NCBI RefSeq assembly: GCF_001430825.1
Contig: NZ_CP010535.1
Location: 538,501 to 602,500 of the forward strand
Direction of reading: 5' to 3'
DNA from: Sediminicola sp. YIK13
GTDB taxonomy: Bacteria > Bacteroidota > Bacteroidia > Flavobacteriales > Flavobacteriaceae
Length of the DNA: 64,000 bases
In this document: positions 1 through 10,600 of the stretch, one piece after another
Layout of the letters: every line of letters begins with the position of its first letter
How positions within the stretch are numbered: position 1 is the stretch's first letter
Position numbers and translations under genes: made by a program
The notes under the pieces: generated by a model
Seen by the model: the letters and a program-made list of their open reading frames with translations, nothing else
The model's database searches: none
What the model was told of the DNA's origin: nothing

Positions 1-930
1 GAATTAAAGCAGAACGGATTTCATAATTTCGTTCCTATTGTTGGCGATATACGGGATAAAAATAGAATGAACGAATACTTCCAGCAATTCAAGCCGACAA
101 TGGTGTTTCATGCCGCGGCCTATAAACACGTACCATTAATGGAATATAATTCTTATGAGGCCATTAAAATAAATGTTGCAGGCACGAAGAATATTGTGGA
201 TCTATCTATGAACCACAATGTGGATAAATTTGTTTTTGTATCAACTGATAAGGCAGTTAACCCGACCAATGTAATGGGAGCTACCAAGCGTATTGCCGAA
301 ATGTACATCAGTTGCATGCAACAGGAAAATAAGACCAAATTTATTACAACCAGATTTGGAAATGTTCTTGGCTCTAATGGCTCGGTCATTCCGTTGTTCA
401 AAAAGCAGATCGAAAAGGGTGGACCATTAACGGTGACCCATAAGGATGTGACACGGTTTTTTATGACCATTCCGGAAGCTTCTCAATTGGTATTAGAGGC
501 TGCTGCCATGGGTAGTGGTGGAGAGATTTTCATTTTTGATATGGGAGATTCGGTAAAAATATTTGATCTGGCAAAGAATATGATTAAGTTGTCCGGTTTA
601 AAATACCCTGAAGACATCGATATCAAAATAACAGGATTGAGACCGGGTGAAAAGTTATATGAAGAATTATTGGCCAATGGTGAAAACACCCTCCCAACCT
701 ATCACAAAAAAATTATGATAGGTAAAGTAAGGGAGCTGGATTATACCAAAATTAGATCTAAAATTGAAGAGTTATGTGTCACCAATATGTTCTTTAATGC
801 CAATACTGTGCCGCTGATGAAGGAAATTGTTCCTGAATTTGTGTCCAACAATTCTGAACTTTGTAAGTTGGACCAAAAAAAAGATGCTAAAAAAGGAGAT
901 GAAGGAACCAAGAAAATTTTGCAGTCCTAA
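1..930 (+). CDS. CapD/FlaA1-type nucleotide-sugar dehydratase/epimerase, 5' truncated
   Basis: The reading frame is open from the first base, so this is the C-terminal part of a longer protein; the ATG at 67 is internal. The visible part is the extended short-chain dehydrogenase domain of polysaccharide biosynthesis proteins (CapD, FlaA1, WbpM). It has the conserved block STDKAVNPTNVMGATKR and, near the end, LRPGEKLYEEL, which is a signature of the family. These enzymes act on UDP-linked sugars that start surface glycan repeat units. Full-length family members often carry an N-terminal membrane region, which would lie outside the window. A Wza-like gene follows after 40 bp and a Wzc-like gene after that, so the gene sits in a capsule or exopolysaccharide cluster. 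The family assignment is strong; the substrate cannot be read from sequence. Confidence 0.9.
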   Translation, partial: ELKQNGFHNFVPIVGDIRDKNRMNEYFQQFKPTMVFHAAAYKHVPLMEYNSYEAIKINVAGTKNIVDLSMNHNVDKFVFVSTDKAVNPTNVMGATKRIAEMYISCMQQENKTKFITTRFGNVLGSNGSVIPLFKKQIEKGGPLTVTHKDVTRFFMTIPEASQLVLEAAAMGSGGEIFIFDMGDSVKIFDLAKNMIKLSGLKYPEDIDIKITGLRPGEKLYEELLANGENTLPTYHKKIMIGKVRELDYTKIRSKIEELCVTNMFFNANTVPLMKEIVPEFVSNNSELCKLDQKKDAKKGDEGTKKILQS

Positions 931-970
931 TTTTTCAATATATTTTTATTGCTTAATCACCACTATATCC

Positions 971-1741
971 ATGAAAAACCATTCTAGATTTTCAATTATT
1001 TTATTAGTACTTCTTGTTTTTATAATTTCATCGTGTGCCTCCAAAAAGGAAGTGGTGTATTTCCAAAATGCCAGTGGTTTTGAAACTTTGGTCAACAAAA
1101 ACGACTTTAGTCCAAAATTTAAAGTGGATGATTTGGTTAGTATTTATATATCAACATTGGATAATGAGGCCAGTGTTCCGTTTAATTTGTTTAGAGGAGC
1201 CTCGGAAGGTGGAATTAGGGCAGAGCAGGTTGATTATTTAGTGGATCAAAATGGGGAGATTGATTTTCCAGTAATCGGGAAACTAAAAATTGCTGGACTC
1301 TCCCCAGAGGAGGTGAGGGTTTTTTTAAGAAGTAAATTGTCTGATTATCTGAAAGATCCTATCATAAATATTCGTCTACGAAATTTCACAGTAACAATAC
1401 TTGGGGAGGTAAATAGACCAGGTACTTATTCTGTTAATGGGGAGCGAATTACCATTTTAGAAGCATTGGGGTTGGCTTCTGATTTAACTATTAAAGGTAT
1501 GCGAAAAAATGTGATGGTCATCCGTGATTTTGATGGCACAAAGGTATACACTAGAATAGACCTGACAAAAAAAGAGGCCATGAGCTCCCCAGTGTATTAT
1601 TTGACACAAAATGATGTAGTCTACGTAGAACCCAACCGATCTGCAGTTACTGCATCTTCCTTGGATAATAGGGCCTCTATAGCAATCTCTATTGCTTCTG
1701 TATTGATAACTTCTACAGTTTTTTTACTTACAAGAAATTAA
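971..1741 (+). CDS. Wza-like polysaccharide export lipoprotein (Poly_export/SLBB)
   Basis: The open frame runs back to 827, but the ATG at 971 is chosen because it gives a clean lipoprotein signal: MKNHSR, a hydrophobic core, and a lipobox ending ISSC with the lipidated Cys at residue 22. The mature protein (about 235 aa) has the polysaccharide export domain (VDYLVDQNGEIDFPVIGKL is typical) followed by an SLBB domain (TILGEVNRPGTYSV). It ends in a hydrophobic segment at about residues 236-254 and then RN. It should form the outer-membrane or periplasmic channel for exopolysaccharide, with the Wzc-like kinase encoded 36 bp downstream as its inner-membrane partner. Confidence 0.92.
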   Translation: MKNHSRFSIILLVLLVFIISSCASKKEVVYFQNASGFETLVNKNDFSPKFKVDDLVSIYISTLDNEASVPFNLFRGASEGGIRAEQVDYLVDQNGEIDFPVIGKLKIAGLSPEEVRVFLRSKLSDYLKDPIINIRLRNFTVTILGEVNRPGTYSVNGERITILEALGLASDLTIKGMRKNVMVIRDFDGTKVYTRIDLTKKEAMSSPVYYLTQNDVVYVEPNRSAVTASSLDNRASIAISIASVLITSTVFLLTRN

Positions 1742-1777
1742 GTTAATAAAAATTTCTATTTCAAATTAAATTATAAT

Positions 1778-4159
1778 ATGTCATTAAAATCTAGGGAATT
1801 TTTAAATTCATCAAATGATTTAAAAGATTATTTCATCACATATACCAAACATTGGAAGTGGTTTGTATTGTCAGTATCTTTTGCAATTGTATTAGCATTT
1901 ATTTTTATTAGGTATTCCACACCGGAATATGCGGTTGAAGGTAAAATTAGGATATTGGATAGTAAAAGTGCTTCACCGGAATTAGCAGTTTTTGATGATT
2001 TAGGCTTGCTTTCTGGTCCAAAAGACGAAATATTTGATGAAATTGAAATACTCAATTCCCGATCTAATTTTATCGAGGTCGTAAAAACATTAAAACTTAA
2101 TGTTTCTTATATAAATTTAGGAAACGTAAAGGATTCCGAAATTTATAAAGAAAAGCCGATCAATGTTAATTTTATCGCTGCAGATACTATAGTTAATCAA
2201 TCAACTTTTGAATTTTTCTTGGATATTGATTCAGATATTTCATTTGGATATGCAGCTAAGGAAATTGATCCAGTGAAAGTTTATACATTTGGAAAAAAAA
2301 TTTCTACGGAAATTGGAGACTTGTTGATAACTCCAAACTTGGCTTATATCAATAAATATAAAGGTCAAAGAATAAAAATTAAAATTTTACCAGTATTTGT
2401 TGTTGCGGAAGAATATCAACAAAAAATTATAATTACACCGTCTACAGATAAATCTAATATAATTAATATTTCGTTAAATGACGCTATATCGAAAAAGGCT
2501 CTGGATATTATTAATACATTAATTAGAATTTACAATAAGAATGCGATAGAAGATAAAAAAATAATTGCAGACAAAACATCTGAATTTATTAATGATAGAA
2601 TTGCTGAAATATCTTTGGATCTAACTGGTGTTGATCAGTCCGCAGAAGATTTTAAAACTGGAAAGGGGATTGCGGATATTGGTGCACAAACTAATGTAAA
2701 TTTAACAGTTGGTGCTGCTAATAGGCAAGAGCTACAAAATGCTACGGTACAATTGAATATTGCGGCTTCAATGAAAGATTTTGTGGATGGTCAAGAAGGT
2801 TTTGAACCATTACCATCAAATGTTGGACTTTCTGATGGTTCAATTGCCGCTACTACTTCTAAATACAATGAACTGGTTAATGAAAGGAATCGTCTATTAA
2901 AAAGTTCAAATGATAAAAACCCTGTTATTGTTAATTTAGATCAACAATTGACTAGTTTAAAACAAACTATGAAATCTAGTTTAAATAGCATGACAAACAA
3001 TTTAAGCTTACAGGTAAACAGTTTAAGTAGTCAACAGGCGAGGATAAATTCCAGTATTTATACTGCTCCCCAAAATGAAAGGGCTTTAAGAGATATTACC
3101 AGGCAGCAGCAAACAACCGAACAACTTTATTTATACTTACTTCAGAAACGGGAAGAATCTAATATATCATTAGCAGCTTCTGCACCAAAATCACAAATAA
3201 TAGATAAGGCCTATCAAGTTGGAAGATTTCCAGTATCTCCTAAAAAACCTCTAATTTATTTAGTTTCGTTTATATTTAGTTTGTTGTTACCTATTGGTAT
3301 TATTTATGCTAATAATTTATTAGACACTAAAATCCATAATAAATCAGGATTGGAAAAATTAGTATTGGATATACCTGTAATTGGAGAACTACCAAGGTTG
3401 AACAAAAAACATCAAAAAATTGTAAATGTTCAGGATAGGTCTGTTTTAACGGAGTCATTAAGAATAGTTAGAACAAATTTAGATTATATACTAAACTCTT
3501 CTAAGGATGGAGTGAGAAATAATATAATTTATGTGACATCAAGTGTTTCAGGAGAAGGAAAAACATTTTTTGCATCTAACCTTTCCATGATTTTGGCCAA
3601 TACTAATAAAAAAGTTCTTTTGATAGGGGGTGATATCAGAAATCCTAAATTATATAATTTTTTTATTAGCAAAGATGTTGATAATATGGGTAAAAATAAA
3701 TCCTCAAGAAATTTAGGACTAACGGAATACTTATTTGATAATAGCTTGAAAACTTCGGACATAATAAATTCAATGTTGGTCCATTCCACTACTTTTGATA
3801 TTATTTATTCTGGAAAAATTCCACCAAACCCAACAGAACTGCTTATGAGTAGTCGTTTTGAAAAGTTAATTAATGAAGTTAAAGAAATATATGACTATGT
3901 TATTGTTGATACGGCTCCTTTAATGGTGGTTTCGGATACACTATTAATTTCCAAGTTCGCCAATCATACTATTTATGTTACAAGAGCAGATCTTACAGAA
4001 AACAATGTAATTGAATTTCCTATTAAGTTAAATAATGAAGGAAAATTGAAAGGACTGTCTTTCATTGTCAATGATGTTAATGAATCTAATTTAGGGTATG
4101 CAGGTAAGTATGGTTATGGTTATGGGAAGAATGTTAAAAAATGGTGGAAATTTAGTTAA
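1778..4159 (+). CDS. Wzc-like polysaccharide co-polymerase/BY-kinase
   Basis: This 793-aa protein has the Wzz/Wzc layout. An N-terminal transmembrane segment lies at about residues 29-50, followed by a long periplasmic coiled-coil region. A second membrane segment lies near residues 495-515 (PLIYLVSFIFSLLLPIGIIY), followed by a cytoplasmic BY-kinase domain. Walker A is SGEGKT at residues 591-596. The Walker A' region reads LLIGGDIRNP, with Asp619 and Arg621 kept but Gly in place of the usual first Asp. Walker B is VIVDTAPL near residue 710. The C-terminus has a tyrosine cluster (YAGKYGYGYGKN), as expected for autophosphorylation. The cognate phosphatase would be the CpsB-like protein at 19750-20511, separated here by two giant genes. 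The gene is markedly AT-rich. Confidence 0.93.
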   Translation: MSLKSREFLNSSNDLKDYFITYTKHWKWFVLSVSFAIVLAFIFIRYSTPEYAVEGKIRILDSKSASPELAVFDDLGLLSGPKDEIFDEIEILNSRSNFIEVVKTLKLNVSYINLGNVKDSEIYKEKPINVNFIAADTIVNQSTFEFFLDIDSDISFGYAAKEIDPVKVYTFGKKISTEIGDLLITPNLAYINKYKGQRIKIKILPVFVVAEEYQQKIIITPSTDKSNIINISLNDAISKKALDIINTLIRIYNKNAIEDKKIIADKTSEFINDRIAEISLDLTGVDQSAEDFKTGKGIADIGAQTNVNLTVGAANRQELQNATVQLNIAASMKDFVDGQEGFEPLPSNVGLSDGSIAATTSKYNELVNERNRLLKSSNDKNPVIVNLDQQLTSLKQTMKSSLNSMTNNLSLQVNSLSSQQARINSSIYTAPQNERALRDITRQQQTTEQLYLYLLQKREESNISLAASAPKSQIIDKAYQVGRFPVSPKKPLIYLVSFIFSLLLPIGIIYANNLLDTKIHNKSGLEKLVLDIPVIGELPRLNKKHQKIVNVQDRSVLTESLRIVRTNLDYILNSSKDGVRNNIIYVTSSVSGEGKTFFASNLSMILANTNKKVLLIGGDIRNPKLYNFFISKDVDNMGKNKSSRNLGLTEYLFDNSLKTSDIINSMLVHSTTFDIIYSGKIPPNPTELLMSSRFEKLINEVKEIYDYVIVDTAPLMVVSDTLLISKFANHTIYVTRADLTENNVIEFPIKLNNEGKLKGLSFIVNDVNESNLGYAGKYGYGYGKNVKKWWKFS

Positions 4160-4664
4160 AATCAAACCATTTTTAAATTTACATTTTTTACGTAATCATA
4201 TTTTTTACTCTACTAATTTGAGGATTTAGTTCTATCATTTTTGTTGGTTCTGATAATTATACAGATATTTTAATATAAGTAGGTTCTTCTTCGAGATTTA
4301 TTACAGGATATATCTGAGATTACATATTTTGGGTTTTTAAAATTATCCAGAAAGTTTAGCAGTAAAAATCATATGTATAGAATATATTCTCTATTAATTA
4401 TTTGTGATTTTTAGACTGAATGCCTTTTTACACTTCCACCACTGATGGGATCATTCCGAGTAAATGTATAAATATCTCCAATTACTTATTTAATATCGAT
4501 TTAACCATTAGTCGATAATTAATTGGGGTTTAACGAGTATTATTTAAGTAGCTTAATTAGGTTTTTGATGTTTAATATATTTATCGTAAAAATATTTCTT
4601 CCCCCTTTTAAATTAAGCTTAAATTTTTCATCCAAAAAATATTTTAATGCCAAAAATTAGATAA
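4160..4664. other. AT-rich intergenic region without a recognisable gene
   Basis: These 505 bases between the kinase gene and the first giant gene are very AT-rich and full of stops in all frames. No clear terminator or consensus promoter was found. The stretch probably holds the promoter of the giant gene, because the change in base composition and gene type argues against one transcript. Confidence 0.5.
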
Positions 4665-7600
4665 ATGTGGCACATTTACTTTAGAAAAAAACATTATTGT
4701 TATCTGTTTTTGATTTGGTTATGTCTTTATGTTGGCCAGTTGAACGCCCAGGTAAATTTCACCCAGGGTTCCCTTGACTTCAATGGGAATGTTGGGATAG
4801 ACCTTGGCACGTCCATGATGTTCGGTCCCGATGGCCGTCTCTATGTAGTGGAGTACAAGGGTTCCATAAAGATCTTCACGATACAGCGCAACGGTCCCGG
4901 CGATTATGTGGTGCTGGATACTGAAGTCCTGACCCAGGTCCATCAGATTCAGAACCATAACGACGATGGCTCGTTATATTCTGGCACGACCAGGGAGAAG
5001 ACGGGCCTCACGGTTGCCGGAACGGCCACCAATCCCGTGCTCTATGTCACTTCCAGCGATGTCCGTGTCGGTGGCGGCTCTGGTGGTGGCAATGGAGATC
5101 TTGGACTGGACACGAACTCGGGCGTCATCACCCGTTTTTCCTGGAACGGCACTTCTTGGGATGTTGTCGATCTTGTCCGCGGGCTTCCCCGCTCGGAGGA
5201 GAACCATGCCACCAATGGCCTGGAATTCGTAAGTGTGGGGGGCAGGGACTACCTGATCGTGGCCTCAGGGGGCCATACCAATGCAGGTGCCCCGTCCAAA
5301 AATTTTGCACACCTGACCGAATTTGCGCTATCTGCGGCCATTCTTTCGGTGGACCTGACCATGCTCAACGGCATGCCCGTTCTGAACGATAACGGCCGGA
5401 GTTATATATATGACCTCCCGACCCTGGACGATCCTACACGGCCCAATGTGAACGGCATAACGGATCGTGACGCTCCGGGCTACAATGGAATAGATGTGAA
5501 CGACCCTTGGGGGGGCAACGATGGCCTCAACCAGGCCATGGTGGTCCCTGGCGGGCCTGTGCAGGTGTTCTCTCCCGGGTACCGTAATGCCTACGATCTG
5601 GTGGTGACCGATGGCGGGGCAGTGTATGTTACCGACAATGGCGCCAATGGTGGCTGGGGCGGTTTCCCTATGAACGAGGGAATGTCTGGCACGGTTACCA
5701 ACGATTATGACCCATCGGAGCCCGGCAGTGGCTCGTCCTCGGGAGGGGAGGCCATAAACAATGAGGACCACCTTAGCCTTGTGACCACCGATATACAGAA
5801 CTACAGTTTTGGAAGTTTCTATGGGGGACACCCCAACCCTGTAAGGGCCAACCCCACTGGGGCGGGCCTCTATACAACGCCCTCCCAGAGCGGTATCTCA
5901 GGAGCGGAGTTCAGGACCCTTATTTATGACCCGAGCAGTCCGGGCCCTGGGTTCACCGACGATCCGAGCAAGGCACTGCCTGCAAACTGGCCACCGGTGC
6001 AGGTGGCCAATCCGGAGGAAGGTGACTGGCGCGGCCCTGGGATTGACAATCCAGATGGCCCAGAGGACTCCCTGGTGACCATATGGGATACGAACACCAA
6101 TGGCATTGACGAGTACACCGCTACCAACTTCAACGGGGCGATGAAGGGGAACCTCATTGCCGGCAAGAGCGGGGGCATATTGTGGAGGGTGGAGCTAAAG
6201 GCAGATGGGAGCCTTCAAGCGCTCACGCAACTTGCCAATATAGGCGGGGTCACCACTTTGGGGGTTACCTGTAACAGTGATTCGGATCCCTTTCCAGGCA
6301 CGATATGGGCCGCCCCTTTTGACAATACCATTAAGGTGCTCGAGCCCCAGGACATTGTGGCCTGTCTGGTTCCGGGCGATCCTGGTTACGATGCCAGTGC
6401 GGATTATGACAGTGATGGTTATACCAACCAGGACGAGCAGGACAATGGGACGGATCCCTGTAACGGGGGTTCCCAGCCCAATGATTTTGACAAATCGGCC
6501 GGTGCTCCCCTGGTCTCGGACCTTAACGATATGGACGATGACGACGATGGCATATCGGATGCCATGGACCCGTTCCAACTTGGTGATCCGAACAATGGGG
6601 GCAGTGACGCCTTTGCCCTGCCGGTGGACAACGAACTGTTCAACGGGGATGGGCTGGGGGGCTATCAGGGCCTTGGCCTTACGGGGCTGATGAACAATGG
6701 GGCTTCCGGCCCCAACTGGCTTGATTGGTTGGACGATAGGGACAATGGCCCTAACCCCAACGATATTTTGGGTGGGGCCATCGGGGCGATGACCATGCAG
6801 ATGACCTCCGGGACGGCCCTGGGAGGATCCAATACCCAGGAGAAGGGCTTCCAGTACGGGGTACAGGTGGACCAGAATACGGGGGTCTTTACGGTTTCCA
6901 GTGCCATAACAAATTTCAACGATCCCTTACAGTTATACGGGAATACCAGTGCCCCGAATGGGGAGCTGGGGATATTCATAGGGGACGGAACCCAGTCAAA
7001 TTATATAAAGTTCGTGATCACCAAAGCGGGACTTACGGCCCAACAGGAGATAGATGATTTGTCCCAACCACCCATTACCCTAGCCATTGCTTCGGGAAAC
7101 CGTCCCAATAACGGTTCTACATTTTATTTTGTGGTGGACCCTTCGAACGGGGAGGTGGTTCTGGAATATGCCTTCGATGGGGGGGCAAGGGCCCTACTGG
7201 GGACGATCACGGCCCAAGGACCGGTTCTGGACGCCATACAGCAAACGGGCACCGACCTTGCCGTTGGCATGATAGGTACCTCCAATGCGCCAGGGGTGGA
7301 ACTGGAAGGGACATGGGATTATTTGAAAGTTGCAACGAATAAACCTATTATAACTCAAAATTTACCAAATCTAAATAGGTACATTGCTTCACCGGACGAA
7401 AATTTAGATTTAAGTAATTTTTTTGATGATGACAAGGGTATTGATAATTTGACCTTTTCAGTACAGTTCAATTCCGATCCACAAATAGCTACATCAATCA
7501 ATGGAAATATAATTACATTAGATTATCCATCTTTGTTGGCTATATCTGATATTACCGTTCGAGCAACGGACGATGATGGTCTTTTTGTGGAACAGACCTT

Positions 7601-10600
7601 TACCGTTAATGTTGTTGATGCCCCGGTGGTACTGTACAGGGTAAATTCCGGTGGGAGTGTAATCACAGCGATAGACGACAATATGGATTGGGGTGTCGAC
7701 ACCCCGGGCAATTTATCCCCTTATTTGTTGGAACCGGGCACCAATAATATATCAAGTTTTCCAATAACGAGCTATACGGCGGAGGTGGACCAGGGGACGA
7801 CACCGCTGGCTATATTCCAGACCGAGCGCAGCGACAATTTAGCGGGGACGCCCAATATGGCCTATTCCTTTCCTGTTCAGGAAAGTGGAAAATATGAAAT
7901 CCGGTTGTATTTTGGTAATGGTTGGTCTGGCACCTCCCAACCGGGAGAACGCATCTTTGACGTTTCAATTGAGGGTATAATATTCCCTAAATTAAACAAT
8001 CTTGATCTTTCCGGTACCTATGGCCATCAGGTGGGCACTGTGATCGCCCATATCGTGAACGTGACCGATGGCTCTATAGATATTGAGTTTTTGCACGATG
8101 TGGTTCAAAACCCAATAATAAGGGGAATCGAAATATTGGATACATTTGATTCCCAAACACCGATATATTTGGATGCCATTACTGATCAACTAAGTATTGA
8201 GGGAGAGCAATTGGATGGAAGCTTGGGGATTACTGCAGTGGGAGGTGACGGCAATTTGGAGTATACGGCCTTGGGACTTCCCCCAGGGGTGTTCATTGAA
8301 CCCACCAATGGGCAGATCGGAGGGACCATAGGTACGGGCGCGGCATTGGGCAGCCCATACAGTGTCACTATTACTGTGGACGATAGCGACAATGAAACCA
8401 ATGATGCGGAAAGTATTGTTTTTATATGGGAAGTTCTGGACAGTGCCCCCAGTGGTGCCAGCTGGTTCGACAAGGACGAAAACGAGGGGTATACCGAGCG
8501 CCATGAGTGCTCGTTGGTACAGGCCGGAGATAGATTTTACCTTATGGGGGGCAAGGAAAGCACCCGGACCATAGATATTTATGATTACAAGACGGATTCA
8601 TGGACGCCATTGGTGGATTCGGCCCCTGCGAATCTCCACCATTTCCAGGCCACCGAGTACCAGGGCCTGATCTGGGTGATAGGCGCGTTTGACGGCTTTG
8701 GGTTCCCTTCCGAGCCACCGGCCGCATCGATATGGATCTTCGATCCCTCGACACGGCTATGGATCAAGGGTCCCGATATCCCAGCCAACAGGAGACGGGG
8801 TGCGGCGGGACTGGTGGTCCACAACGATAGGTTCTATATAGTGGGGGGCAACACCATAGGCCACAACGGGGGCTATGTGAGCTGGTTCGACGAGTACGAC
8901 CCGGCAACGGGTACCTGGACCCCATTGGCGGATGCGCCACATTCAAGGGACCATTTCCATGCAGCGGTTATCGGTGACAAGCTCTATGCCGCCGGGGGAC
9001 GATTGTCCGGTGGGCCCGAGGGCACTTTCAAGCCCTTGGTCCCGGAAGTGGACGTTTACGACTTTACCTCCGGTACATGGGGGGCACTGCCATCGGAGCA
9101 GAACATACCCACGCCCAGGGGCGGATCGGCCACAGCTGTTTTCGATGGCAAGTTGGTGGTCATCGGGGGAGAGGTATTCGACGATATGGTTTACGGTACA
9201 TTGACCAAAGATGCCCTTAAGGTAACGGAACAGTACGACCCGTCCACGGGGACATGGACCCGGTTGGCGGACATGAACCATGAGCGCCACGGGACCCAGG
9301 CAATAGTATCGGGCGATGGCATCTTCATTTTGGCAGGCTCTCATAAAGTCGGGGGGGGCACCCAGAAGAACATGGAGTACTTTGGCACGGATGCCCCACA
9401 GGGCGCTCCAAGTATTGCCAGTACTTTATCGGCACCATCCTCTCTGGAAATAGGTGTGGGGTCATCGGCCAATTTTGACATTGGTGTTGCCAACGGAAAT
9501 GTAGGGGTGTTTGTGAAATCAATGCAGCTATCCGGACCAAACGCCAATGAATTCAGTATTGTTTCCGGTGGGCTTACCAATGGTTTGATAAAGCCAAACA
9601 CAACCCATTCCGTCACGGTTGCCTTTACAGGAAACGTTGAAGGGCAAACTGCAACACTTACCTTAAATTATAGCAATTCAGATCAACAAAATATAACATT
9701 AGTAAGTTCAGAATCTATCAATCAATTTCCAGTTGCAGTGGCAAGTGCAAACCAAAATTCTGGTAATTCACCCTTGACAGTAGCCTTCACGGGCAGCGGT
9801 TCCACGGACGATATAGGGATAGCAAGTTATTTATGGGAATTCGGGGATGTAGCGAGAAGCACCTCTACGGAAGCGGATCCAAGTTTCGAATTCACAGATC
9901 CAGGGGTGTACACGGTCACCTTGACCGTTGCCGACGATGGAGGCCTGACCAACTCGACCACTTTGGAGATCACGGTGAACACGCCCAACGGTGCGCCTGT
10001 GGCCGTGGCCAGCTCGGATGTATCCAGTGGGGATGCACCGTTGACGGTAGCCTTTACGGGCAGCGGTTCCTCGGACGATATAGGGATAGCGGGTTATCTA
10101 TGGGAATTCGGTGACGTGGTGGGAAGTACCTCCACGGATGCGGATACTAGTTTTGAATTCACAGAAGTAGGAGTGTACACGGTCACCTTGACCGTTACCG
10201 ATGACGGTGGCCTGACCAACTCGACCACTTTGGAGATCACGGTGAACACGCCCAACGGTGCGCCTGTGGCCGTGGCCAGCTCGGATGTATCCAGTGGGGA
10301 TGCACCGTTGACGGTAGCCTTCACGGGCAGCGGTTCCACGGACGATATAGGGATAGCAAGTTATTTATGGGAATTCGGGGATGTAGCGGGAAGCACCTCT
10401 ACGGAAGCGGATCCAAGTTTCGAATTCACGGATCCAGGGGTGTACACGGTCACCTTGACCGTTGTCGATGACGGTGGACTGACCAACTCGACCACTTTGG
10501 AGATCACGGTGAACACGCCCAACGGTGCGCCGGTGGCCGTGGCATCATCGGACGTTTCCATTGGCGATGCCCCCTTGACGGTAGCCTTCACAGGGAGCGG

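Noticed and set aside
67-930. ATG at 67 as the start of the epimerase gene
   Set aside because: The frame is open to base 1 with family-like residues before it, so the gene is cut by the window edge.
827-970. Longer start of the Wza-like protein
   Set aside because: It overlaps the epimerase gene and would bury the lipoprotein signal that starts at 971.
8943-9344. Long minus-strand open frames inside the giant genes
   Set aside because: They are shadows caused by the GC-rich codon use of the real genes; they have no start signals and are duplicated only because the host genes are.
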